Source: Ceratothoa steindachneri (lineage: Eukaryota > Arthropoda > Malacostraca > Isopoda > Cymothoidae). Taken from it: a stretch of 64,000 bases of DNA. This document shows, one piece after another, positions 34,691 to 46,235 of the stretch. The DNA lies in assembly GCA_963969495.1 (NCBI GenBank), contig OZ018326.1:3553444-3617443 (forward strand). Reading direction: 5' to 3'. Under the pieces are notes generated by a model. That model had not been told where the DNA came from and ran no database searches. It saw only the letters and a list, made by a program, of their open reading frames with translations. The position numbers were made by a program, and so were the translations under genes. Within the stretch, counting starts at the first letter, position 1. Each line of letters opens with the position of its first letter.

Positions 34691-36819
34691 AACAATATGG
34701 GACTTGAAGTGCAGGATCACGTTTTGTGCTCTTCGGTTTTGCCATTTTTGTTCACAAGCAACACCTGTGCTGTTTATCGCCCATAACAATGTTGTGTCCA
34801 ACCCCATCATATTGCGCAACCTCTGGAAATTTTAGAAGAATAAATTTACCTGGCTTCTCAGTCAGCTTCGAGAGAATGTTTACAATCTCTCTCAGAAACT
34901 CTTACTCTCTTATTTTGCTGATCCTTATGTAGAATAGTCATCCATTTACAATTGATGCATTTAGAACAAATCTTAATTGGGGAAAGTACCAGGTACGTTT
35001 ACGGAATGACACTCTATACTTGCCTTAAAAGTGTTTAAATAAATCCCCCTCTCCCATTCCATTATGATAATCTTGAATTATTGCAGGTTTTGGAATGGTA
35101 CTACTTGTTCCTTTTGTTTTGACCACCTATTGCATTTACTCATGACTAAGGAAGTACCGTCTGTTTTTTTTTGTTGCAACTATGACGTGATTGTTGTCAT
35201 TACAGTGACATATATCTAATGTTTCTTCTTTAGTTCTGAATATTTTTGTTGTTCCTCTTTTTCATTTCTTTATGTCAGTTGGGGGAACATCTCTTGGTTT
35301 GTCTCTGCGTTTGGTGCCTGTAAAATTTGCTTTTGCCTCCCTGAATGACTGAAGAAGGAGTAGGGTGGCGAAGAAATTATATACCAATTAGTGTTCTGAG
35401 TAACAATTTCTCTAATATTTTGACAACCGATTCACCATTTATCGGTCCCTTTTCATACCCCAAATCCTTGCCCTCATACATACAAAAAAAGTTCTCAGCT
35501 GAACACAAACACCAAAGTTTGAACTCAAATCTCACAGGCTTCCCCTTGATAAACTGCTTGAAGCCATGACTTCCAAAATGTGGTTCCATTGCCTCTTAAA
35601 CATCCCATCTCACAGGCAGTGGTTGAGCAAAGTCCTTTAATAATTTATTGAAATAATCAAACAAGAGCCTTACCTTGAATATTTTGTCACCTGCAGGGAT
35701 CTTAGCATTATTTTAAAAGTGTAAGCTACGAACTATGTCGTCAAATATATTAACTTATATTACAAATTCGTAAAGGCCATCTTTTGGTATCGCATATTTT
35801 GACCAGAATAAGTGACGAGATGGGACTGTGTTGTAACCTGATAAGAGAAATATGTCCAGAAATCTATACAGCTCATTGATAGTGACATGAAGCTCTTCAC
35901 CAAGTTTTAGTTTGTGATATCTCTTTGTTTCTTCCTTTATGATACCCATGATCTCATTTTAAAATATAGTCAAGATATCCTAAGGAGTAAGGCCTTCATC
36001 TGCCCACCTATCCAGAATTACAGGAGTGTGTTGACTTTTATGTTCTACCTTTCTTTTTTGAACATTTGTTACTGCAATATAACCATTCATATCTAGGTTT
36101 GATCTTTTTTGCTTCTTCCTCACTGTGTTATTACTTTTCTCCTGAGTGAAACCACTACTGCATTATCTTGAAAGTCTACTTCAGTTAACTGGGATGAACT
36201 GGGCTTCTCACCTGAAGTTTGGTTTATTAATTCAATTTGGGGCGCCTTAGCTTGGAGGAGGGGTCCAAGAAGTTTTACATTTTCTTCTCCGATATCAACC
36301 ATATCTTCACTGGGACCTTCTGCATCAGATTCATCCTCATCATCAGGTGGTTCAAGTGCTATATCGATGCACATAACCTCATCAGTGTCAGATAGAGAAT
36401 AGAGGTAAGAAAGTGCATCCTCAACATTAACAAAGCTCCTACAAAATAAACCATTTATTAAATATATATATTTTTTAACACGTCAACACTAAGCTCAATT
36501 TTACTCAATAAGATACTTACCATAATGTAACAGTGAAAATTATGAAAAATAATATTAGGCTACGTAGAAATAGTTGACAAATTTAAATAAAGTTACAGGT
36601 GATAAAAGATTTTCAAATTGGCGATGGTAATATCAATGGCCACAATGATGTTTCTTCAGAGGAACATCGCTATTCTGATACACATATTATTAAAGGTTAC
36701 TACGATTTTAGCGCTCATGGATGATCTTTAGGCATTCTGTTCTACATCATATTACATATCAATAAAATTATGTCTATTTGAACAAAAATATGCATGGAAT
36801 CTTACCTTCTTTCACTCAT
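34690..36819 (-). pseudogene. piggyBac (PGBD-type) transposase, copy 2, with a plausible intron
   Basis: Exon 1 would encode only MSERR's first codons (ATG at 36,819) before a GTAAG donor; exon 2 starts at 36,438. It then reads SFVNVEDALSYLYSLSDTDE and the acidic LEPPDDEDESDAEGP, the usual PGBD N-terminus, open to a stop at 36,120. After a frame change: ELYRFLDIFLLSGYNTVPSR (about 35,880), a stop, IVRSLHF, then KVRLLFDYFNKLLKDFAQ, then EAMEPHFGSHGFKQFIKGKP with FEFKLWCLCSAE (about 35,590-35,490; the D-E-S/D-E-Q Asp region reads EAM). Further 3': NDNNHVIVA (about 35,190), GMGEGDLFKHF (about 35,060), LNASIVNGWLF-type (about 34,960), and a C-terminal Cys pair HRCCLC (about 34,765). Stops and frameshifts make it a pseudogene. 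It is distinct from copy 1. Confidence 0.88.
36439..36805 (-). other. Predicted intron of piggyBac copy 2
   Basis: On the minus strand the donor AGAAG|GTAAGA (36,806/36,805) and the acceptor TTTATTTTGTAG|GAG (36,439/36,438) bound 367 bp. Removing it joins ATG..AGAAG to GAGCTTT in the frame of the acidic N-terminus with no stop. PGBD-type proteins commonly begin with a short Met-x-x-(K/R) lead before such an acidic stretch, which supports the join. Confidence 0.55.
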
Positions 36820-37925
36820 TTTCTTGAAAACATCTAATCATCTGGTAAGGAAAGTAGGAACACTCCTCTTCGTGGTATCAACTGGAGATAAATGGCCCGT
36901 GTATTAGAGAACTGAACGTTCTCATACTGCATCAAAAAAAGAAAAGGTGAATTGGAGTCAACACTTGGATATATTAAAGGAATATTACATGGTTATGGGT
37001 TAACCTATACCTTGGCGATAAAATTGACCTTTAAGATATTCTTTGTATATTTGCGTTAAGAGAAAGTTAGACCTTCAAGAACAGGCAAAAGTGCAGTTTT
37101 CTTCTAATTTTGAATTTTTGCTCTTTTGAATTTTCTGGTCGTTTCATTATAGAAGGATTCATTTGAAGAAACAAGAATTTAAACTATATATTGCTAAATT
37201 TCGACCACAGAAAATTAGGTTGTCATTTGAGTATTTTTGTCTGTCTTCTTGTGTTCCATTTCCTTATGATTCTACACTTTCCCTGTAGAAAAGAATATCG
37301 TATTGAAGTTGGAAAATGCTTTTTTATCCACATATTCAAGATTTACTTGGGCTCTTTCGTTCTCGTTTTTGGACATATAACAGCCAATATTCTTCTCTTT
37401 CTTTCATCTTTTAATCTTGTGAAATTTGTTTTTTATGTCGTATTTTTTATAATGTTAAAACTCTTTTCTTTTAAAAAATCAAAATCATTAGGTTTATAAG
37501 AATCTAGTGAAACTGATCATGAGATTCATTTCGTTATCGCGTCGTGAATCTCGTCGACGATGCGAGAGAAGGATAATGAAAATTACCCTATATAATTTCA
37601 AACCGTTGGATGACAATTAATTCATTTAAGTAAGTATACTTGGAGAGTGAGCGTAGTTCAACCTTAATGAGTAAAACTAATTCATAAGGAAAATTAGGAA
37701 ATGCTAAAGTAAACCTTGTAAACAGGGATTCAGTATTTTAAACAAAAGTTTACAATATGTTACTGGCACTTTTACAAGAATACTTTACAATTTTAGGCTT
37801 TCTAGAGTTTGGTAAGTTTCTTTTAATGCACAGAGTATTTTAATTGGTCTTGAATTGGGTGAATTTAATAGAAACTTGAGTGGCCAATTTAGAATTATTT
37901 TTCGTTACGCAGTGGATCTGACAAA
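36820..37925. other. No gene recognised
   Basis: AT-rich. A Phe/Leu-rich open frame at 37,191-37,499 (plus) is low complexity and probably chance. Confidence 0.35.
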
Positions 37926-37929
37926 AAGA

Positions 37930-38003
37930 GTCACTCAGCGATGAATCAAATAATTTATTTCAAGCCTCTTACGACCTTAGCAGGTTATCTTCATGGAATG
38001 AGC
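37930..38003 (-). repeat. 3' module (GAAGATAA ... GAAATAAA), minus strand
   Basis: The minus strand reads CATGAAGATAACCTGCTAAG, then GTCGTAAGAGG and CTTGAAATAAATTATTTG. The layout matches the other modules, but this one does not run into a long (TA)n. Confidence 0.45.
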
Positions 38004-38060
38004 AATAACAATTATTTAGATACAGGATATTACAATATATATGTATATGAATATAGTTGA

Positions 38061-38121
38061 GCATAGGCGCTGCAAAACATTTTACAGCGCTTACGTATGT
38101 TTAGTTTTGCAACCCCTATGC
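38061..38121. repeat. Imperfect hairpin, 18-bp arms
   Basis: GCATAGGCGCTGCAAAAC (38,061-38,078) pairs with GTTTTGCAACCCCTATGC (38,104-38,121) with 15 of 18 positions complementary and a 25-nt loop. It could be a small foldback element or a terminal hairpin. Confidence 0.6.
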
Positions 38122-38129
38122 ACAGTTTT

Positions 38130-39741
38130 ATGCATTTATATATAGTCCAGGATCTGTAACTAAATAACTATGATTATCTTCGCCCACCTGGTTTATGCCG
38201 TAACCCTAAACACCTTGAGTGACGTTCTAAACGGCTTATTAAAAAAGGATGGCATCAACAAGAATTTATGGTTTTCTCCGAACCCACCGTCTAAAGACAT
38301 TCTAAAAATCAAACTAATAGACAACTAATCAAAAGATTAATACCTACTTTAGGAAAAGGAAGCGAAAAAGGAAGAAAAAAACAAAAAGAAACTGAACACC
38401 GTAACATTGATAACAACAGAAGAACAATCTCTCACTGAAGAAGAAAAACGAAAAATGAATTTAAGAAGCGGAAAAGCACAAGACTAATTCCATACTACCT
38501 CACTTAGGAAGAAGAAGAAAGACAATGGGAGAAAACGGAAGACATTGAGATCAACGTCTTTGCCTACCTAGGCGCGCATGGCCAGAGGATAATGCGGAAG
38601 CGATGATCTGTTGGCAAAAAGAAATGGACCTACGAAGGGCCCTACACCAAAGAATATTTGTGGGCACTAGGGAAGTGAGCTCATTATATATCTCACCATC
38701 ATGCGTATAGACTGTGAACAAAGAAACGTATAAGGATATTCGTAATGGACAAAAAATACACCAGGAAAAGGCAAATAACAAGTGAATGGCGAAATCAAAG
38801 GGTTAAATATAGGAAAAGTGTATTAAATAAAAATACACATAAATTAAAGTACAACAATACAAAAAGAAAAGAAACATTATTAAATTATAAATAGATTACA
38901 GGAAGATACATGCGTTAACAATTTAAATTTAATATAAAATATGTAAAGTGTAATATAAAAGTGATTATAATCATAAGTATTAAATTAAGTAATTAAATAA
39001 AAGTTAATAGAATAATTTTAAAGTGGTTATAATAATAAGAACTAAACTCAGTAATAAAAACAAAATAAATGCCTAATTTTCGAGAAAAGACTAAACTAAA
39101 AAAATCGTAATAACGTGAATTTATATGAATTAAAGGAAGTAATTAATAAAAACATTTCTATAAAAAAGTAAAATTGACATGAATAAAAGTGAGTAAATAA
39201 ATATAAGTGAATAGGACTAAATATCTAAATTAAAATGAATATTAAAACTTCTGAATATATTAAAGATTAAATATTGTATAATTTATTCTCAAAAATTTGT
39301 TAATAATAATATATTGTATGAATATATGATTGAACATAAATATATTGAAAAATTAACAATGTAATAAATATTACCACTTTGAGCTCTCGGCCCCCCGTGA
39401 GATTTTACTTAACCTTTTCCTATGTTGACTTGTAACTTTCTCTTTTCTGCTGCTATTTTTTTCTATTCACCACTATTACCTATAAACTTTTACCTATTTG
39501 TATTTTTTTACTTATTTGTAAAAACTAAATATATTCTTTAATTAATTAGTCGTAATCGTAAATCATTGTCATTGCCCATTGCCTGAAGTTGAATTGCCAC
39601 CGTCGAAAGAAGTCTTGGAATAAATTGTCATTTGTGTTTTTTTTCTCGCATCACAGACCCAGAAAACAACTTGTAATGACAATCAAGAAGGAACAATTTA
39701 GAGTGGATAACGCTGCCATTGCCTTAGACTTCAACAGTATA

Positions 39742-39745
<4 letters not shown>
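38130..39745. other. AT-rich stretch without recognised gene
   Basis: 38,220-38,780 is Lys/Glu-coding-like in several frames (for example RRALHQRIFVGTREVSSL near 38,640) but breaks repeatedly and fits no family I know. 38,800-39,370 is extremely AT-rich. Confidence 0.35.

Positions 39746-39748
<3 letters not shown>

Positions 39749-39798
<50 letters not shown>
39749..39798. repeat. (TA)n then (GT)n microsatellite
   Basis: About 16 TA units pass into about 9 GT units, immediately upstream of the PLE RT fragment. Confidence 0.97.
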
Positions 39799-39799
39799 A

Positions 39800-40340
39800 T
39801 ACCTCTCCTTCGCACATAAACTTTTCCACAGAATTCATTGAAAAATTAAGAAAAATTAATAGAGAAGGTATCCGCTTTGTTAGCTTTGATGCAGATAGCC
39901 AGTTTACCAAAGTCCCAGTTAATGAAGCACTTGATTTTCTAAGGTATTAGACAATTCGATATTAAACTTTCCACTAAGCAAAAATAAAATCATAGATCTT
40001 GTTAAACTATGTGTTACTGACAATTTAGTTTTTAGTGAAGTGGGTTTTTTCTTCAAAGATATTAATTTAGCATTGCCAAACCCTTATTGCCCATATTATC
40101 TAATTATTTTAGGGAACAATTGCAAGTTACCTTACTACCTACTGTTATTCCACATCCAACTTTTGTATGGTTTAGCTATGTACACGATGTCATATTCTTT
40201 TGGCCTATAAAAAGTTTAAATTCGTTCGATAATTTCCTTAGAAGTCTTGAAGACCTCCATCCAACCATTAATATTAAAGTGGAATTATAAAATATTATTG
40301 TCTAGCCTTTCCAGATGTCAACCGATCTAATCTATCTCTT
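39800..40340 (+). pseudogene. Penelope-like reverse transcriptase fragment
   Basis: Plus strand: LRTFFTEFIEKLRKINREGI, then RFVSFDADSQFTKVPVNEAL (the S-F-D-V-x-S-L-F-T-x-V-P box), DFLR, a stop and frame change, LPLSKNKIIDLVKLCVTDN, then LALPNPLLPILSNYFREQLQ, which is the G-N-P-L-S-P-I-L-S region. The catalytic region reads WFSYVHDVIFFWPIKSLN: Y-V-D-D has become Y-V-H-D. LHPTINIKVEL follows. The fragment starts at the microsatellite and ends near 40,340; no endonuclease is attached. It represents a third PLE lineage in the window. Confidence 0.87.
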
Positions 40341-40363
40341 ACATCCAGTCTTTTCATATCATG

Positions 40364-41010
40364 ATTGTTATCTGTCAGAGAGAGAGACAACATACCTAGT
40401 CGACCTTTTTTATTTTACGCATACGTGGCACAAAATAGCGAAGGCCGTGATGGGCTGGAGACACGACTTGACGGAAGCCTGAGGTGTGCTTAAGAGCACG
40501 AAGGGTCCCGCTGGGGATTATCCTGCGACGGCGGGAATCGAGCAAACTCCACTTCACCCGGCGAAGCCTTTGTCCACTAGACCCTTCCCCCTTCAGGCAG
40601 GGGTAAAACCCCCTGAGTCTCCCTCTATAAAATGCCGAAGCCAAACATGGATAGAGTAAGTAATCGCCTGTGTCCCGAGAATTGGCGTGTATCTGTCATC
40701 CTCCCGTCCCCGTTAGTTCTGTGTGAACACTTGTCGAACCTGTGAGGCACGTGTATACTACCCGTACTCGTTGGTGCTAGTTACCCGAACGCGACGCGTC
40801 AAATTATCGATTCGGTATTCTAAACACTAAGGCGTAATAGTCGTTTGTCAAGAGGCTATTATTGTTGACTCTAAACCGTCTCTAACAGGGCATGACTACT
40901 CCCTCGGACCAAATCTTCGAGGTAACCAAACGCGCTCTCTCTTGTGCAAGCTCCCACTCCTTCTCATTTTAAGCCTCGGTCATTTGGCTTCGCGTGCACT
41001 CAAGGTCATT
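40364..41010 (+). repeat. 5' LTR with TATA box
   Basis: TATAAAAT at 40,626-40,633 is preceded by a GC-rich stretch. 40,654-41,006 is repeated at 42,968-43,332 (shared words: CGCGTAATAGTCGTTTGTCA-like TAATAGTCGTTTGTCAAGAG, GATTCGGTATTCTAAAC, GTGCAAGCTCCC). The left LTR edge is a guess at TGTTATCTGTCAG. Confidence 0.65.
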
Positions 41011-41899
41011 TGAGCGTCCCATCTATCTTTGAAGTCGAGACTCGTGTAAGTCACTTATGTTTATATAACTTAATTAAAACCCTTTTAATTCTGTAAATAT
41101 ATTACCTACATAGTAGGAAAGTATATTTTTACACTTTGTTTCTATTATTCCAGAACCTTGTACAACAGTTAAAGATTGGCCAACCTAAACTGCGGTCTGA
41201 AACTTAATTGCACTCTGGTTGTCTTTATAATTTTACCCACGGTCATAACCAACTAATCCGTTTATAGACCTCTCTCTCTCGAGCTAAGAAATTTGGAAAA
41301 TGTTTGTGTTATTACATTAACCTACGTCATATAGTAATATCTATATTATTTTAAACTGCTGTCAGGTGTAGGATTAATCTTGGTTAATCAATTGGTTAAC
41401 CTTGATTAAATTGTTGACTAAACTTGGTTCTGGTCCTGGAGATCAAAATTTGAGGAATTAATACTTACACAATATATTTTTCCCGTGACCATTTATTTTT
41501 TTATGTGTGAATTTATTTTGAGTTACCATGCATTACCACTACTTTATTCCTCCACGGAATTGAATTGTTTTTCTTCAAGGCCTTATTTCCTCTGCAGTAA
41601 GTTGAAGGTACGCTTAGAAATTAAATTGTTCCATAAATAGTTGTCACTAGGTGTGCTATAACTCTCGTCTCAATCACAGTGAGGGATTTAGGTTGAATCT
41701 CGTCGCACAAAAGTTTTTCCTCAGTGATCATATGGATAGAATCCGTACCGTGAGAATTAATTGCATTATTTTCCTCGACTGTTTTTCCCCTTTTGTTGTT
41801 CGTAATTTCGTTGGGTCAATCAAAACACAGTCGCACTTCCTTCCGTGCATTACTAGAAATCCCACCACATTCATTGTGTTGCGTTAATTTATTTCTTGT

Positions 41900-42960
41900 T
41901 ATCGCTTCCCTCCTGTAAAGCCAGTAATATGTCTTCGTTTGGAATTTTCAACGCTGAAGGTGAATTTCTTGGTCTCAACAGAAAAGACCTAATAACCTAC
42001 ATCCAGGAGGAAGCGAGAATAGAACGTGCAGAAGAGAGAGAAAAGAAAGGCGAAGAAAGAGAAAGACGCGAAGAAAAAGAAAGCGAAGATAGAGAGGGAA
42101 TTTGTTCACACGAATTGAAGATGTGCAGAGCTAGGAACCAGACGCTCTCCATAAATTCCGAAAGCTCCAGACTAGAGGCACCGCAGACAGCGAGAATAAA
42201 TCTTCCAGTATTTAAAGAATGAGAAGATTTCGGCTCTTATCTCACCCACTTCGAGAAGATATTCGAGGTGAATCATTAGGACATCGAGACGGACGGCGCA
42301 GCAAAATTATTGCAGCTGCTCTGTTCCCAACTCAGGGATATTTTCGTATCCCTCGTCTTTTAAAGCCGAGCAGCTCGCCACCTATAATATGTCCTAGGAC
42401 TTCTACCGAGCTAAATTTAGGCAGTGTTGCATTTAACCAAAACAGACCTTCCGTCAATTTGGCTACTCCGTGCAGCGTCACCTTAATCTTCGGACTGATG
42501 CCTTTAAAGTGCATCATGAATACGACACTCTGGTTGATTTCGTCCTCAAGGTCCAATATTCTGCGTTGCTCCCCGCGGAATTCAGGTCCTTTGTGAACGA
42601 TCGAAAGGGCCATACTCTCAAGGAATGCATCAAGGAGGCAGATGGCTACGCGGCTAGTGACAGATACTATCCGAAAGAAGGAAAGAAGTCAGAAACCACA
42701 TCTCCCAAAGTTAAAGTAAGCAAGAACAAATTTGTTCCTAAACAGTGGAGCAACGCGATGTCGGACCACGGTGATATCAAGCCCTTTGCTCTGAAACTCG
42801 GCATTTCTCGTTCCCCAGGAGAAGCATCGTTTGTTTTTCCTGTGGATTTGAGGGTCACATAAAAACCAATTGCTCTCAGAACTCTCAGTTTAGAAGCACG
42901 TCTTCTTACCAGGTGCACCAAATCAGTGTAACTTCTGCGCCCCCACCGTCGACGCCGGAC
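41900..42960 (+). pseudogene. Gypsy-type Gag with CCHC zinc knuckle
   Basis: The start at about 41,929 gives MSSFGIFNAEGEFLGLNRKD, then ITYIQEEARIERAEERE and a long Arg/Glu-rich helix. After small frame changes: LEAPQTARINLPVFKEGEDF, GSYLTHFEKIFEVN, and CSQLRDIFVSL-type capsid sequence. Near 42,820-42,865 a single zinc knuckle, CFSCGFEGHIKTNC, follows. This is the layout of mag-like gypsy Gag proteins. The ORF is broken by frameshifts at about 42,100 and 42,215 and further on. Coding resemblance ends about 100 bp before the second LTR-like repeat, so the protease and everything after it are absent. Confidence 0.85.
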
Positions 42961-42967
42961 TTGGTCC

Positions 42968-43332
42968 GAGTAAGTAACCGCCTGTGTTCCGAGAATCCTC
43001 AAGTCCCCGTTAGTTCCGCATGAACCCTTGTAGAACCCGGCAAGTTCCGTGTATTCCCCTAGAACTCAAGAGAGTGAAGCTCGTACACTTCGGTACCCGT
43101 TACCAAAACGCGCCGCGTCAAATTATTTAAATTATTGATTCGGTATTCTAAACCCGAAGGCAAAATCTGAGGTTCAACTCGCGTAATAGTCGTTTGTCAA
43201 GAGGTATTATTTTTAGAATCTACGCCGTCTCTAACAAGGCAGGAGTACTCCTTCGGCCCTCAGGCAAATCCCCTGTGCAAGCTCCCTACCCTTTTAATCC
43301 TCCATCATTTAGCTTCACGTGCGCTTGGAGTT
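42968..43332 (+). repeat. Second LTR copy, R/U5 only
   Basis: Matches 40,654-41,006. It begins at the position corresponding to about 28 nt after the TATA box of the first LTR, that is, near the expected transcription start, and lacks U3. Confidence 0.75.
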
Positions 43333-43338
43333 AATAAA

Positions 43339-44190
43339 TTATTTTTCAACGTAATCTAGTCTCATTTTCAATTGCGAAAATCCGTCCCTGTAGAATAATG
43401 AGGTGAATCCTTCCAAAACCTCCATAACCTTCTTCTTGGTCTCCCCCTCATCAGCAAAAGAAATACCAAGCAGCTGCTTCTTCATATGTAGAAAAAGGTG
43501 ATAGACTGAGGGTGCCATATTGGAGGAATAAGGCGGGTGGGGCAACAATTTGAAGCCACAGGACACCAATTTGTCTACGGCCACCATGTTCTTCTGTACC
43601 GGTGTATTTTCCAGCAAGGAAAGAAAACCTCGAGTCAATTTCGGTCGGCGTTTTGTAAGAGAGAATGCTGAAGCTTTCCCACTAGATCTGCATAGCATGA
43701 TCAGTGGTTGGTGCGGCCATAATTCAAGAAGTCCACCAGGAGGATCCCTTCACGGTCCCACAACACTGTCACCATTACCTTCAGGAATGACCTCATGAAC
43801 TTGAATTTTCATGGTGTATAGTGGGGGGATGCTTCTATTGCATAGATTTAGCTTTATTCGGATACGATTCGGACCACGAATCCCTCCAGATCAGCTCTCC
43901 TGACAGGCAAATTCTCGTTGAAGTCATTATTTGGTTCTTCTTCTGCTCAGTCGTTAATATTTTGGGGATTCATCCGAAAGACACCTTAGAAAGTTTGAAG
44001 AGATCGTGCAAGATGGTAACAATAGATCCATTACTTATTCCCCGTTGAAAGCAATATATCGAATTGAGATTAAGCGATTGTTCATCACTATGCTCTCCAC
44101 CATGTCTACAGTTTCCCTGGCAGACTGCAGGTGACGGATCACCACTTTGAGCGTTATCCTCACAAAAGGGCTCGGGGCTTCTTACGACCC
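43339..44190 (-). pseudogene. Mariner transposase relic 1
   Basis: The C-terminal third is open (43,698-43,339): ENTPVQKNMVAVDKLVSCGF, KLLPHPPYSSNMAPSVYHLF, then HMKKQLLGISFADEGE and DYVEK. This is the mariner H-D-N-A-P-x-H...P-H-P-P-Y-S-P-D-L-A-P-S-D-Y-x-L-F region. The first Asp region reads E-N-T and the last catalytic Asp (S-D-Y) reads S-V-Y. Upstream, VMVTVLWDREGILLVDFLNY (about 43,780-43,725) and, frame-shifted, the region 43,830-44,150 (SNGSIVTILHDLFKLSKVS; SIPPLYTMK) fit the middle and DNA-binding parts. It is inactive. Confidence 0.87.
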
Positions 44191-44199
44191 CATTACTTC

Positions 44200-44805
44200 C
44201 AAACTATTGATCAGAGAAGTACAGCAGTAATGCAACACGATAATTATTTAAAATACTGTTTAAGCTTAAAAAACAACTAACATTCGATGACAGTAAATAA
44301 AATGAAACAAATATTTATTCTGTCCATAAACTGATAAAATATATCCGAAATAGGAATTTATACAAAATGACAGTTGATGATATTACTCGCGGTTCCCCTA
44401 AAAGAGGGTTGCCGCCTCCTGGTTAGTCAACTACTCCTTTATTCGAAGGAATATGTTAACTGATATTAACTTAAACCTATTGAACTTTCCACTGATGCGT
44501 CTCTATTGCCATTTTATTGTTTAATTTTTTCGCTTTCATAAATATCTTTTTAGATTTTTTCTTTCCAAAGAGCATCAATATAATACAATTTAAGTGCCAG
44601 CACTAACACTATTTTTCAAGCACTTTACTCCCATAACCAGATATTTAATAATCATATAAGGTAGAGTTAATATTTCCATATTAAACGAACAGCGGAGTGA
44701 TATTCGAAGTCTTTTAGTATTCATATCTAATATTCGCATAATTTATTAAGGGGATAGCACATTATTTCATTAGTCACTTTTCAAATTCTTTCGTTCGAAT
44801 TTCGC
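44200..44805. other. No gene recognised
   Basis: AT-rich sequence with no motif. Confidence 0.35.
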
Positions 44806-44809
44806 ATTT

Positions 44810-45140
44810 TTTCGATTTGTATATCATTTAATTGCAAATTTTATGCACTTGTTTATGGTATAATTATTTTTTTATCAAAATGAAGGGAACATAGTGAAAA
44901 TTAAGATAATGCAAAATTGTATACATTGTTAGAAAAATATTCTTAGATATTTAAAGTTGATTTGTGAAAAAATACACCCTTGATTTTTATATAATTTTAT
45001 TGCAAATTCTATGCACTTTTTTATATTATATATTTTGCTTTAGCAACATGTGTAGAACATAGTGAAAATCCTGATAATGCAAAATTCTCTACATTCGTGG
45101 AAAATTTCCGTAGATTTTTAAAGTTAATTTGTGAACAAAA
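44810..45140 (+). repeat. Tandem dimer, ~168-bp unit
   Basis: Two units share ATTGCAAATT(T/C)TATGCACTT (44,831 and 44,999), GAACATAGTGAAAAT, GATAATGCAAAATT, TACATT and TTTAAAGTT(G/A)ATTTGTGAA, in order and at a constant offset. No third unit was seen. Confidence 0.88.
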
Positions 45141-46235
45141 CGCTAAACTATACCATGCGATTTAAAATATTTGGTAAAAAAAAAACAGTGGATGAGAACT
45201 AGGGTATAATTTTAGCATCATTTGAATATAGATTGAACTAAATTTTAAAGCATTCAGAACACCATCACTATTTACATAACACCCCATTTTTTAACTAAGA
45301 ACAAAACCTATAGCTGACCTTGTCTGGAAAATATATGTTTTAGTCCACCATCAACAAAAGCTTAATGAAACTAAAGAAAACGGATTTCAAATCCTAACTG
45401 AATCATATTTTCATCATTTCATCGTGAATTGTGTTCGAATGCTTAAATTTAATAATTCTATAGCTATTTATATTTTATCAGTTTTCAACCCTTGGGGGTT
45501 CTGAAAATAACCCTGTATCTTAAAAACGGCGCCGTAGGTTATTATAATTTTGGCAGGAATAAAAGGGCTTATCATGTGCTTTAATTTAATAAATGATAAT
45601 CCAACGTAGTAAAAAGCTGAAAAAATAAATGTGGTAACCCTTTAAGCTAAAATTAATGGAGATTAGCCTTATTCACCCATCAACTCATTTAACGATAGTT
45701 GCTTGAGAATATAAATCAGAGCAATTTATATAACACAATTGCATGTACATACATGAATAGCTATAATTGTATAGCTTTCTTAACATATTAAGTTTTGCTG
45801 TTGAGCATCTATCAGATAAACATTTACCTTTCTGCAAAGATGATGTTCGTTATAGGTAATAAATGTGGTAAATATTTAAAGTAAATTGAATATAAACATT
45901 TCTGAAATTTATCGATCGCCAAACTTTCAAGCAAGGCAATGTACCTCTGATTTGTATTTTCTTCTAAAGGTTCTGGTTCGAGGAACAGCGAGATCTCAAT
46001 CAAGGGTCGAACTTGGTTTATAACTTCAAATGAAACACATATAAAGTAACTGAATTTAAAGAAAAAAATAATTTATATTTTAAAGTAGATACTTCCCCTG
46101 AAACACATTTGATTGAAAACAAATTAATTCAATTTAAAGAAGAAAAATATTTTTTAGTGAAATTTTACAGTATTAACTTCATATGAAACGCATTTATTTG
46201 AAAAACAAAGTAACACAGCAACAGAAGGATTTCAA
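45141..46235. other. No gene recognised
   Basis: AT-rich. It includes the presumed 3' flank of the minus-strand hAT relic. No terminal inverted repeat was found here. Confidence 0.35.

Larger units (their letters stand above)
40364..43332 (+). mobile_element. Gag-only gypsy-type LTR element with U3-less second LTR
   Basis: The 5' LTR has U3 (about 40,364-40,653), a TATA box and R/U5 (from 40,654). A long leader, a gag-like ORF and then a second R/U5 copy (42,968-43,332) in the same orientation follow. No pol motif is present between gag and the second repeat. The right end meets a mariner relic. Confidence 0.75.

Noticed and set aside
34690..36819. Domesticated piggyBac host gene
   Set aside because: The spliced N-terminus is suggestive, but stops and frameshifts break the DDE domain.
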